The position numbers and the translations under genes are program-made. Below, piece after piece: positions 44,662 through 52,913 of a stretch of 64,000 nt of DNA. Source of the stretch: G963668655 sp963668655 (GTDB lineage: Bacteria > Myxococcota_A > SURF-8); NCBI GenBank assembly GCA_963668655.2, contig CAXXPQ010000003.1, positions 744,001 through 808,000 on the forward strand, read 5' to 3'. The stretch's first letter is position 1. Every line of letters starts with the position of its first letter. The notes under the pieces were generated by a model that made no database searches, had not been told where the DNA came from, and saw nothing but the letters and a program-made list of their open reading frames with translations.

Positions 44662-45650
44662 CGACGAAGGCCAAAACGGAAAGAATGCAAGATACGGGGC
44701 GTATCTTCTCTCCGCTCGTCCGGAATCTGAAACGGTTCGATGCAGCCCGGGAGGCTTTTCTCCGACGTCCTGGCGAAATTTCCACACGATCCGCACTGGA
44801 GGACTGTCTTTCGAATTCCGTCCCTTTTGCCGGTGAAACCTTCCACCTGACCGAACCCACCCGGCTGAAGGAGGCCGTAGCCCAAATCGCCAACGGCGGA
44901 TTTCACCTGGAAATTCGCGCCGATCTTCGCGGTATGCCCCGATACTATCTCTGCCGATTGCGTTCTTTCGCTTCCGGCTCGGGATCCTTCATTTCCGACG
45001 ATCTGTACCGCAGTCCGGATTTTCCCCTGCCGGATCCGAGGCTCTGCAAACTGTTTCTGGACGGTCGGGAATGGTCTTTCGTTCGCATGTCCGATTGCGG
45101 GATTCGTTGGATGGAGCCGGACACCGCGCTTCTCAGCGCCGTCCTTCCGCAAGCGGCCTCGGATGTCTTCCGTTACGCCTGGGACGAGGATCAGATGCTG
45201 GCGGCCCTGACGGCACGGCATTTCTCGGTTGAAGCGCTTCTGGAGGCAGTGGAGTGCGTTTATCTGGCCTTGTGCGTGGATCCCTGCCGCCTGAGAGGCT
45301 CGCTATCCGAATCCGTGCTTATTTTCGTGGAACATGCCGCCACGCGGCCCGCCATGGCCGCCATGTTGAGGAACCTGGCCGATTCCGACGGCGACGGACT
45401 GAATCGTCTCGTGCGCACGGCCAGAGACAGCTATGAACGTTTATCGGTGGCTTTTCAGCGTTTTTTGGGAACGGAAATCGTATGGATGGGAAAACCCACG
45501 CCGCTCTCCGTTCCTCTTTTCTCCAATTTCTCCCGCCTTTCGGACGTGGCGAGACTAATGGAATCACTTCCGGAGTTTCAAGCCGCGCGCGAAAAACTGG
45601 CAACATCCGCCCGCGAGGTCTTGGAGGCGATGCGCACGAGTCTCCGCTGA
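44658..45650 (+). CDS. Unknown protein of MoxR/VWA operon
   Basis: This 330-residue protein is one I do not recognise. It starts on an ATGA overlap with the VWA gene stop, so it is part of the same translation unit. It is mostly helical by eye, with no signal peptide, no membrane helix and no cofactor motif; two cysteine-containing stretches (YLALCVDPCRLRG and MPRYYLCRLR) are the only metal-type hints, and weak ones. Its position as third gene of a MoxR/VWA set suggests an adaptor or client-recognition subunit. A partial copy of the dispersed repeat begins one base after its stop. Confidence 0.7.
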   Translation: MTTKAKTERMQDTGRIFSPLVRNLKRFDAAREAFLRRPGEISTRSALEDCLSNSVPFAGETFHLTEPTRLKEAVAQIANGGFHLEIRADLRGMPRYYLCRLRSFASGSGSFISDDLYRSPDFPLPDPRLCKLFLDGREWSFVRMSDCGIRWMEPDTALLSAVLPQAASDVFRYAWDEDQMLAALTARHFSVEALLEAVECVYLALCVDPCRLRGSLSESVLIFVEHAATRPAMAAMLRNLADSDGDGLNRLVRTARDSYERLSVAFQRFLGTEIVWMGKPTPLSVPLFSNFSRLSDVARLMESLPEFQAAREKLATSAREVLEAMRTSLR

Positions 45651-45720
45651 ACCCCCTTCCCCGATGGCAGGCCTTGTCCGGAAGCGGCTTTCCGATTTCT
45701 CCCCGGTTTTGGGTGTTGAG
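45651..45720 (-). repeat. Dispersed repeat, partial copy 3
   Basis: About 65 bases from the one end of the element (CCCCTTCC-CGATGG through GGTTTTGGG) match 16969-17031 in the same orientation. The rest of the element is missing. It fills the gap between two convergent stop codons. Confidence 0.7.
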
Positions 45721-45737
45721 CCGTTTTGGAGATTCCT

Positions 45738-47090
45738 TCAGGAAATCCCGAATTTTTTCAGTTTTCGGACGAGCGTCACCCGGTGGATGCCCAGTTCCTG
45801 GGCCGCGCGGGTGCGATTTCCCCCGTGTTTCTCCAAGGTTTGCAGAATCGCGTCCCGCTCCGCGTGGGCCAGTTTGTCCATGGATCTCCCGTTGGCGGAG
45901 GGATGATCCTCTTGGTTGCGACTGATGTAGTCCGGAAGATTGTCGTTGTGGATACGCTCTCCGGTACACAAAATGAACGCGCGCTCGATGATGTTCTCCA
46001 ACTCCCGGATATTGCCGGGAAACGGGTAGCGCATGAGCTGCGCCAGGGCTTCGTCGTCGATGCCCTGAATGGAGCGGTTGGAGGTGATCTGGAACCGACG
46101 GATGAAGTGCTGGACGAGCAGGGGAATGTCTTCCGTCCGGCGACAGAGCGGCGGAAGCCGGATTTCCATTACGTTCAGCCGGAAAAACAGATCCTCCCGG
46201 AATTCTCCGTCCGAGACGAGCCGACCGAGATTGCGGTTGGTCGCCGCGATGATGCGCACGTCGGCCTTCATCGACTCGTTGGAGCCCAAAGGCTCGTAGG
46301 TCAATTCCTGAAGGAATCGCAGGATTTTAACCTGCAAGGGCTTGGCCAGATCCGCCACTTCGTCCAGGAACAACGTGCCGCCCTCCGCTTGGGCGATGCG
46401 TCCGGGCTTGTTCTGCTTGGCGTCCGTGAAAGCGCCCTTCTTGTAGCCGAACAGCTCGGATTCCAACAGATTTTCCGGCATGGCGGCGCAGTTGACCGCC
46501 ACGAAGGGACCGTTCTTCCGGGGGCCGCTGTTGTGGATGGCCTTGGCGATCAGTTCCTTGCCCGTCCCGCTTTCGCCCGTGACCAGGATGGTGCTGTTGC
46601 TCTCCGCCACCAGGGGCAAAAGCCGGAATATCCGTCGCATTTCCGCGTTCTTGGAAACGATGTCCTGAAAGCGGTATTTCTCGTCCAGTTCCCGTTTCAG
46701 CGAATGCAGCTGGCGAAGATCCTGGAACACCTCCACGCCTCCCACAAACTTACCCGTCTTGGTCAGAAGCGGGGTGGTGGTGACGGAAATCGGGACGGGG
46801 CGACCGTCCTTGGTCAGGATCGTGGCCTCCCGGTTGCGGACTTCCTCCCGGGTGTCGATGGTGCGGCGCATGGGGCAGACGGTATCGCAAAGGTCGCTGC
46901 GGAAAACGTCCCGGCAGAACTTCCCTAAAACTTCCTCCTCGTCGAATCCCGTGATCTCGCAGGCCGCTCGGTTGAAAGTCGTGATCTGACTGCTTCCGTT
47001 CACCGTGAAAATGCCCTGGCGCACACTGTCGAGAATCAACGGGAAATAGCGGGAGTCCAGCCGCTTGCCCTCGAACAGAATCTGTCCCAT
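45738..47090 (-). CDS. Sigma-54-dependent activator with cysteine-bearing PAS domain
   Basis: This 450-residue regulator has a PAS domain (about 10-125), an AAA+ sigma-54 activation domain (about 145-375) and a C-terminal Fis-type helix-turn-helix (about 405-448, NRTRAAQELGIHRVTLVRKLKKFG). Walker A is GESGTGKE (172-179). The sigma-54 contact loop is GAFTDA (219-224) rather than GAFTGA, a variant seen in working activators. There is no receiver domain; the PAS carries a Cys triad (Cys59, 68, 72). I prefer the ATG at 47090, which has GGCGG upstream, to a GTG at 47108. The divergent kinase-Hdr gene run has a sigma-54-type promoter, so it is the likely target. Confidence 0.9.
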   Translation of the reverse strand: MGQILFEGKRLDSRYFPLILDSVRQGIFTVNGSSQITTFNRAACEITGFDEEEVLGKFCRDVFRSDLCDTVCPMRRTIDTREEVRNREATILTKDGRPVPISVTTTPLLTKTGKFVGGVEVFQDLRQLHSLKRELDEKYRFQDIVSKNAEMRRIFRLLPLVAESNSTILVTGESGTGKELIAKAIHNSGPRKNGPFVAVNCAAMPENLLESELFGYKKGAFTDAKQNKPGRIAQAEGGTLFLDEVADLAKPLQVKILRFLQELTYEPLGSNESMKADVRIIAATNRNLGRLVSDGEFREDLFFRLNVMEIRLPPLCRRTEDIPLLVQHFIRRFQITSNRSIQGIDDEALAQLMRYPFPGNIRELENIIERAFILCTGERIHNDNLPDYISRNQEDHPSANGRSMDKLAHAERDAILQTLEKHGGNRTRAAQELGIHRVTLVRKLKKFGIS

Positions 47091-47201
47091 GTCGAACCGC
47101 CTTTCCACAGGTGTTTCAAGCGTTGCATCGGCGCTTCACCGTTGCATCCGCTTGTAGCATCATTCTATAGCACATCTCGTAACAGATTGCAACAGCGGCG
47201 C

Positions 47202-47254
47202 GCTACAGTGTAGCAAACCCGTATCGATCCGGGCTCCGAGGCTACAGAGCTACA
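47202..47254. promoter_or_regulatory. TGTAGC/GCTACA dyads, candidate activator binding sites
   Basis: GCTACA-G-TGTAGC forms a perfect dyad at 47202-47214. Two more GCTACA half-sites stand at 47241 and 47249, and further TGTAGC and TATAGC at 47153 and 47166. They lie 115-215 bases upstream of the sigma-54-type promoter, the usual range for enhancer-like sites. Confidence 0.55.
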
Positions 47255-47368
47255 CTTTGCGGAAAGTCCCGGTGTTACATAGTACCGAACACGTCTTCGT
47301 CCTATTCCATGCGTATTTACCGAATAGTTTCCGGCGCACTTTCGCCGTCGTCCCAACGAGGAACGGTT

Positions 47369-47385
47369 TTGGCCCGAAAACTGCT
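47369..47385 (+). promoter_or_regulatory. Sigma-54 (-24/-12) promoter of kinase-Hdr gene run
   Basis: TTGGCCCG-AAAA-CTGCT matches the consensus TTGGCACG-N4-TTGCT at all but two bases, with GG (47371) and GC (47383) at the required 12-base distance. A transcript would begin near 47396, about 70 bases upstream of the kinase start. The 47091-47467 gap holds no gene. Confidence 0.7.
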
Positions 47386-47467
47386 AGAGAGGAAATTCAG
47401 GAAACGCCCGACAGTGCTTCGCGCTGCCGTACAACCGCTGACCTGCTATTTCCTGGAGAGTTGGGCG

Positions 47468-49315
47468 ATGCAACATAGATCCACGGCTTCCTTCCCCGTA
47501 AACTTCCGCAAAGTGCTGGGCGAACAGCTTTACGAGCATTCCCCCATCCACGTCGCGATCATCGACCGGGATTTCAACGTCGTCCAGGCCAACGGCCCCT
47601 TCGCCCGCAAGTTCGGCCAGGCCGAAGGACGCCCCTGTTACGAAGTCTACAAGCGCCGGAGCACGCGCTGCAAGAACTGCCAGGGACTGTTGACTTTCGA
47701 GGACGGAAAGGTCCGCACCAGCCACGAGCAGGGCTTCGACGCCCACGGCTTGCCCACACATTTCCTCATCCAGGTGGCGCCGCTTTTCGATACCGATGGA
47801 AACATCACGCACATCGTGGAAATGTCCTACGACACCACGCCCTATTTCGACCTGAAAGAGCAATACGACGACCTCTTCGAATGCGTTCCATGCAGCATCA
47901 CGGTCATCGATCGCGATCTGCGTATCGTCCGTTCCAACCGCCAGTCGCGTGACACGTACGGCGCGGTGGACAATCTACACTGCTACGAACTGTACAAGAA
48001 CCGCTCGGAGGCCTGTCCCTACTGCCCCGTCCTGAAAACCTTCGAGGACGGCCAGCCGCATACCTCGAAACAGAGCGGCGTCACGCGCCAGGGACGCCCG
48101 AATCATTACGTGGTTTCCTCCTTCCCGCTCCGAAACGGAAACGAAGATTTCGAATACGTCATGGAGATGTCCATCGACGTGACGGAAACCCACGAACTGA
48201 GCCAGGAACTGATGCGGGAAAGCGAGTTCCGACGCAACATCACCGAAAGCCTGAACGACGCTCTGGTTGCGGTGGATGAGGAAGGCATGGTCAAGGTGTT
48301 CAACTCCGCAGCGGAGGAACTCTTCGGACTGCGGGCGAATAAAATCATCGGACGCTCCAACTATTCCCGTTTCTTCCCGGAAAAACTGCGCTTGGCGCTG
48401 GTGGACGGCGGCTCCTCCATCGTTATCGACGAAACGGAGATCGAGAACGCGGAAGGCATTCGCATTCCCGTACGCGTTTCCGGATCGGTGATCCGGGACG
48501 AACACGGCGTGGTCATCGGCGGCGCGGCCTCGTTTCAGGATCTGCGGGAGATCAAGCGTCTGGAGCAGGAAAAACTGGACCGGGAGCGCCTGGCCGCCGT
48601 GGGGCAGACCGTGGCGGTCATCGCCCACGCCATCAAGAACATCCTGGTGGGCATCCAGGGCGGCATGTACAAACTGAAATCCGGCCGCAAACGCGACAGC
48701 GAGGAACTGATCGAGAAAGGTCTGTCCATGCTGGATCGCAATTTCGGTCGCGTGGCGGAACTGGTCCGTGGACTTCTGGACCTTTCCAGAAACCAGTTGC
48801 CGAAACTCGATCCGATCCGCCCTCGGGACATCGCCGCCGAGGTTCATCAGTTATTCAAAGACGCCGCGCAGAAAAAGGGCATCGACTTCCGCTTCGAATT
48901 CTCGAACGGAGAAAATGAAGCCTACCTCGATCATGAAGGCATTCACAGCTGCCTGGACAATCTAATCAGCAACGCCTTCGACGCGGTTACGGAAGCGAAG
49001 GTGGAACATCCGGAGGTTTCCCTTGGCGTTCGCGAGACGGAAAAGGAGATTATCTTCGAAACCAGAGACAACGGCCCCGGCATTCCTCCGGAACTGCGTA
49101 GCCGTCTGTTCGAAATGTTCTTCACCACGAAAGGCGCCAACGGCAGCGGCCTGGGACTGGCCGTGACGAAGAAGATCGTCCAGGAGCACGGCGGACGAAT
49201 CGCTGTGGAATGCACTCCGGAAAACGGCACGCTGTTCCGCATTTCGCTGTCGAAAGACGCCTTGAACCGCCTCTGGAGACAACGCCAGGCGCAAAAAGAA
49301 AACGCCTCGATATAG
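47468..49315 (+). CDS. Multi-PAS sensor histidine kinase
   Basis: This 615-residue kinase has no transmembrane helix. PAS1 (about 20-125) and PAS2 (about 135-240) each carry the same cysteine pattern, C-x10-C-x2-C (Cys57/68/71 and Cys172/183/186). PAS3 (about 255-365) lacks it. The phosphorylation helix is VAVIAHAIKNIL (His387), and the ATPase domain ends with DNGPGIP and GSGLGLAVTKKIVQEHGG. The ATG at 47468 has GGAG 10 bases upstream, and the sigma-54-type promoter at 47369-47385 rules out the start at 47309. It should sense a cytoplasmic redox or ligand signal and phosphorylate the receiver protein encoded next. Confidence 0.9.
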   Translation: MQHRSTASFPVNFRKVLGEQLYEHSPIHVAIIDRDFNVVQANGPFARKFGQAEGRPCYEVYKRRSTRCKNCQGLLTFEDGKVRTSHEQGFDAHGLPTHFLIQVAPLFDTDGNITHIVEMSYDTTPYFDLKEQYDDLFECVPCSITVIDRDLRIVRSNRQSRDTYGAVDNLHCYELYKNRSEACPYCPVLKTFEDGQPHTSKQSGVTRQGRPNHYVVSSFPLRNGNEDFEYVMEMSIDVTETHELSQELMRESEFRRNITESLNDALVAVDEEGMVKVFNSAAEELFGLRANKIIGRSNYSRFFPEKLRLALVDGGSSIVIDETEIENAEGIRIPVRVSGSVIRDEHGVVIGGAASFQDLREIKRLEQEKLDRERLAAVGQTVAVIAHAIKNILVGIQGGMYKLKSGRKRDSEELIEKGLSMLDRNFGRVAELVRGLLDLSRNQLPKLDPIRPRDIAAEVHQLFKDAAQKKGIDFRFEFSNGENEAYLDHEGIHSCLDNLISNAFDAVTEAKVEHPEVSLGVRETEKEIIFETRDNGPGIPPELRSRLFEMFFTTKGANGSGLGLAVTKKIVQEHGGRIAVECTPENGTLFRISLSKDALNRLWRQRQAQKENASI

Positions 49316-49362
49316 AAGAAAGGCACCCGCGTTCAATTCATTTCCATGAAAGGAGAATCGAC

Positions 49363-49728
49363 ATGGAAAGCAAGGAAGCGAAGAAAATTCTGATCGTGGA
49401 AGACGAGCCCGATATCATCGAGTTCATGACCGATCTGCTGACCGACCAGGGCTACACCGTCCAGTCGGCCAACGACGGCAACAAAGGCTACGAGATGGTC
49501 GGCACCTACAAGCCCGACCTGATCCTGCTGGACATCCAGATGCCGAACGAAACCGGCGTGGGGCTGTATCGCCGAATGTACCGCAACGCCGACATGAAGG
49601 ACATTCCCGTCATCGTGGTCAGCGGCATGGCCGGGGCGAACTGGGCCATCAGTTCCCGGGTTCCCGTCATCGACAAGCCGATCGACGAGGAGAAGTTGAT
49701 CCGCCAGATCGAAAAGGAGTTGAATTGA
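49363..49728 (+). CDS. Single-domain response regulator receiver
   Basis: This 121-residue protein is a stand-alone receiver domain: acidic pair in ILIVEDEPDI, phosphorylated Asp in LILLDIQMPNETG (Asp about 54), conserved Ser in VVSGM and Lys in IDKPID. There is no output domain. It is 47 bases downstream of the PAS kinase and 45 upstream of the HdrA-like genes. With no DNA-binding domain of its own it probably works by contact with a partner, perhaps the sigma-54 activator, which lacks a receiver, or the Hdr-like enzyme itself. The ATG has AGGAG upstream. Confidence 0.88.
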   Translation: MESKEAKKILIVEDEPDIIEFMTDLLTDQGYTVQSANDGNKGYEMVGTYKPDLILLDIQMPNETGVGLYRRMYRNADMKDIPVIVVSGMAGANWAISSRVPVIDKPIDEEKLIRQIEKELN

Positions 49729-49773
49729 TCGCGGGAATTCCCCGATCGTCTCATTCGAATAAAGGAAGGCAAT

Positions 49774-50892
49774 ATGGCTGATACAAACCAACACGTCGTC
49801 GTCATCGGCGGAGGCATAGCGGGCATGGAAACCGCCGCCTCCCTGGCCGATCTGGGCTTGAAAGTGGCGCTGGTGGAGCGGTCGGAAACCCTGGGCGGCC
49901 AGGCCGCGCACTGGGCCTGCATGGCCACCACCTCCTGCGCCAAATGCTCCGCCTGCCTGATCGAGGACAGCATTTCGCGCACCTCGCTTCATCCCGGCAT
50001 CCAGGTTTACACCCACGCCGAGATCACGGAAATCCGCAAGGAAAACGGACATTACGAGATGGACCTGGTTCCCGCGCGCGGCAGCATGAAGGAACGCAAC
50101 ACCCATCCGGACTGGCCGGTGAAAACCCCCACGACCGTTCAAGGAAATTCGGTGGTGCTGGCCACGGGCTTCGAACCCTTCGATCCGAAAAACCAGCGCC
50201 TGCTGGGCTACGGCCACCTGCCGGAGGTCACCACCACGAAGGATCTGGACGATATCCTGAAGCGGGATGACCTGGACGCGTTTCTGCCGAAGAGCGAGAA
50301 CGCCAATCGCGTGGCCTTCATTCAGTGCGTGGGCTCGCGCGACCGCAAGAACGGGCGGGAATACTGCTCCCAGTTCTGCTGCAAGACCAGCATCCGCCTG
50401 GTCAATCGTATGAAGCACCTGCGTCCGGAACTGGACGTCACCATCTACTACATCGATCTCCAGATCATGGGGAAGGAATTCCGCAGCTTCTACGAGGACA
50501 CCAAGAAGAACGTGCGTTTCCTCCAGGGCGTCCCGGCCGAGGTTCGTCCCGGCTCGGAGGTCGGTTCCGTGAAACTCGTGGGAATCGATCCGAAAACCGG
50601 CCTGGGCATGGTGGAGGAATACAACCGCGTGGTGCTGGCGGTGGGCATGGCTCCGGACATCCGCAACCAGAAACTCATCGACGGCTTCGGTCTGGAAACG
50701 AACGAATTCGGTTTCTTCGCCTCCAAGGACGATTCCGGCCTCATCACGACCCAGACCCCCGGCGTGTATCTGGCGGGAGCCTGCGCCGGACCGTCGGACA
50801 TCCAGCAATCGCGGCTTCAGGCGATGGCGGCCGCCAGGCGCATCGCGGCGGGACTGGTCAACGGCGGCGCAACCGCGTCTCAAACGGCCTGA
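49774..50892 (+). CDS. HdrA/QmoA-like FAD and iron-sulfur protein
   Basis: This 372-residue protein is a short HdrA/QmoA-type flavoprotein. It has an N-terminal FAD-binding GGGIAG (12-17), a cluster-type TSCAKCSACLIED (Cys55, 58, 61) and a C-terminal TPGVYLAGACAGP. In sulfate reducers QmoA forms a membrane-linked quinone-interacting complex with QmoB and QmoC; in others HdrA is the bifurcating centre of HdrABC. Here the partners are a longer HdrA-like protein and a soluble HdrC-HdrB fusion, so it fits neither set exactly. It is preceded by AAAGGAAG. Confidence 0.88.
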   Translation: MADTNQHVVVIGGGIAGMETAASLADLGLKVALVERSETLGGQAAHWACMATTSCAKCSACLIEDSISRTSLHPGIQVYTHAEITEIRKENGHYEMDLVPARGSMKERNTHPDWPVKTPTTVQGNSVVLATGFEPFDPKNQRLLGYGHLPEVTTTKDLDDILKRDDLDAFLPKSENANRVAFIQCVGSRDRKNGREYCSQFCCKTSIRLVNRMKHLRPELDVTIYYIDLQIMGKEFRSFYEDTKKNVRFLQGVPAEVRPGSEVGSVKLVGIDPKTGLGMVEEYNRVVLAVGMAPDIRNQKLIDGFGLETNEFGFFASKDDSGLITTQTPGVYLAGACAGPSDIQQSRLQAMAAARRIAAGLVNGGATASQTA

Positions 50893-50905
50893 GGGGAGGA
50901 TGAAC

Positions 50906-52903
50906 ATGGACACACAACGCATCGGAATCTTTTTCGGCGATCAGCAGGACGCCCTGTCCGGCCAGTTGCCTCTGGATAAAATCGTGAAAACCCTGGAAGG
51001 CGATCCGTCCCTCTTCGTGACCCGGATCACCAAATCCTTCGAAAACGGCGGACGCAGCGAAATCGCGGACCTCTGCCGGGAGCACGACCTTGCCGCGGCG
51101 GTCTTCGGCGGCCCCACGGATCAGGAATTCTTCGAACTTCCCCTGGCCACCGACGGCGAAAGCTCCACCACGATTCCGCTGATCCGCGCGAATCTGCTGG
51201 AACGCGGCGCGTGGCTCGGCAAGGACGAATCCCAGGCCGTGGATCGCGTGGAACGCCAGCTTCGCATCGCGGTGGCCAAGGCCCGCCGCGCCCGCCCGAT
51301 TCCCCTGGCCACCCGCCCGGTCAACCGGCGCGTCATGGTCATCGGCGGCAACCACGGCGCCTACCAGAGCGCCCGCAATCTCTCCCAGGCCGGGCTCCAG
51401 GTGCTGCTTCTCAAAACCAGCCAGCCCAGCGGATGTTTCTTCCCCCTGACCGACGACCTGGAAAAATCCGTGGCCGGAGACGGCAACATCGAAATCCGGG
51501 AAACGGCGGAACTGAGCCGCATCGACGGCCAGATCGGCGACTTCCACGTCGAGGCGATCCTCAACGGCAAGCGCGAGCGTTTCGACGTGGGCGCGGTCGT
51601 GGTGGCCATCGACGCCCGGGTCGTGGAGGACGGCATCGCTCCGGAGGGACCGATCGTCTCCCTGCGCGGTTTCATGAAACAGCAGGCCGCGACGAAGGAC
51701 GGCGGCGAAACCATCGCCGTTTTACTGGACAAAAACGGCCCCGAGCGTCGCTGCGCGGCGGAAGCCTCCCTGGCCTGTGCGCATGAGAACGTGCGGCGCG
51801 GCGGCAAGAGCACCATTCTCTTCCGCAACATGCCGGTCTACGGAAAGAACGGGCAGAAACACTACGACGAAGCCCGGGCGGCCGGGGTCCAGTTCCTGCG
51901 CTACGACGAAATCGAGCCCGAGTTCAAGGCCGAAGGCGGCAAATTGGAAGCCACCATGGTGGATTCCATGGTGCCCGACCGGGCCTTCAAGTTCGTCATC
52001 GACCACCTCATCCAACCCGCGCCGGTGCAGCCGCGCCTGGAAAACCCGGCCCTGGCCTCCATTCTGCGCCAGCCCCTGGACCGGGAAGGCTTCCTGCAAC
52101 CCGGCAATATCCGCCATCTTCCGGTTTCCTCGGCCCGCCGCGGCATCCTCTTCGCCGGCGGCTGCCACAACGACTGCGATCCCTTCGAAGTGCGCTACGA
52201 GTCGGACGCCGTGACCTCACAGATCCTGGCGCTGCTTCCCGAAGCTCCGGTCAGCGCGCCTCTGGAGATCGTACGGGTGGATCAGTCCAAATGCGCAAGC
52301 TGCCTGACCTGTCTGCGCCTCTGCCCCCACGGAGCCATCGAATCGTATCTGGAGCACAAGTCCGTGACCATTCTGTCCTCCGCCTGCTGGGAATGCGGGA
52401 TCTGCGCGGCCGCCTGTCCCGGCCAGGCCATCGAGCACGGCAGTCTGTCCCACGACCAGCTCGATGACGTGCTCTCCGTGGCCACGGAAGCATTGGGCGA
52501 GCAAAAGCCCACCCTGGTCTTCGCCTGCCAGCAGTCGGCGGTTCCCTCGCTCAACAGCGCCGGCCGCCTGGGGCTGACCATTCCCGCCGAAGCCAGCATC
52601 GTGGAGGTTCCCTGCGCCGGTCGTATCGACGAAGGGGCCATGATGGACGCCCTGGCGCGCGGCGCGGAGCGCGTACTGGTGATGGGCTGTCATCCGGAAG
52701 TCTGCCGTTCGCTGAAGGGAAACCTGTTGGCCGAGAAACGGGTGAACCGCATCCGGGCCATGTTGAAGGAATCCGGACTGGATCCGGAAAAGGTCCAGTA
52801 CCACCCCATCGCGAACAACGAGCCCTACCGGCTGGTCCACATCCTGGATCATGTGATCCACCCGGAGACGCAGCCTGCCGCCTCGGCGGAAACCACTAAC
52901 TGA
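50906..52903 (+). CDS. HdrA/QmoB-like protein with ferredoxin and MvhD domains
   Basis: This 665-residue protein begins with a divergent region (about 1-135), then a FAD-binding fold with RRVMVIGGNHGAYQSARNLSQAG (about 140-165), two 4Fe-4S motifs (CASCLTCLRLCP about 462-473 and CWECGICAAACP about 493-504), and a C-terminal MvhD domain (about 530-650, with MGCHPEVC). This order is that of QmoB. GGAGG is six bases before the ATG at 50906, so I prefer it to the one at 50900. MvhD domains usually connect HdrA to a hydrogenase or dehydrogenase, but no such gene is seen here. It is joined to the next gene by 10 bases. Confidence 0.88.
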   Translation: MDTQRIGIFFGDQQDALSGQLPLDKIVKTLEGDPSLFVTRITKSFENGGRSEIADLCREHDLAAAVFGGPTDQEFFELPLATDGESSTTIPLIRANLLERGAWLGKDESQAVDRVERQLRIAVAKARRARPIPLATRPVNRRVMVIGGNHGAYQSARNLSQAGLQVLLLKTSQPSGCFFPLTDDLEKSVAGDGNIEIRETAELSRIDGQIGDFHVEAILNGKRERFDVGAVVVAIDARVVEDGIAPEGPIVSLRGFMKQQAATKDGGETIAVLLDKNGPERRCAAEASLACAHENVRRGGKSTILFRNMPVYGKNGQKHYDEARAAGVQFLRYDEIEPEFKAEGGKLEATMVDSMVPDRAFKFVIDHLIQPAPVQPRLENPALASILRQPLDREGFLQPGNIRHLPVSSARRGILFAGGCHNDCDPFEVRYESDAVTSQILALLPEAPVSAPLEIVRVDQSKCASCLTCLRLCPHGAIESYLEHKSVTILSSACWECGICAAACPGQAIEHGSLSHDQLDDVLSVATEALGEQKPTLVFACQQSAVPSLNSAGRLGLTIPAEASIVEVPCAGRIDEGAMMDALARGAERVLVMGCHPEVCRSLKGNLLAEKRVNRIRAMLKESGLDPEKVQYHPIANNEPYRLVHILDHVIHPETQPAASAETTN

Positions 52904-52913
52904 GGAGCGTGAG

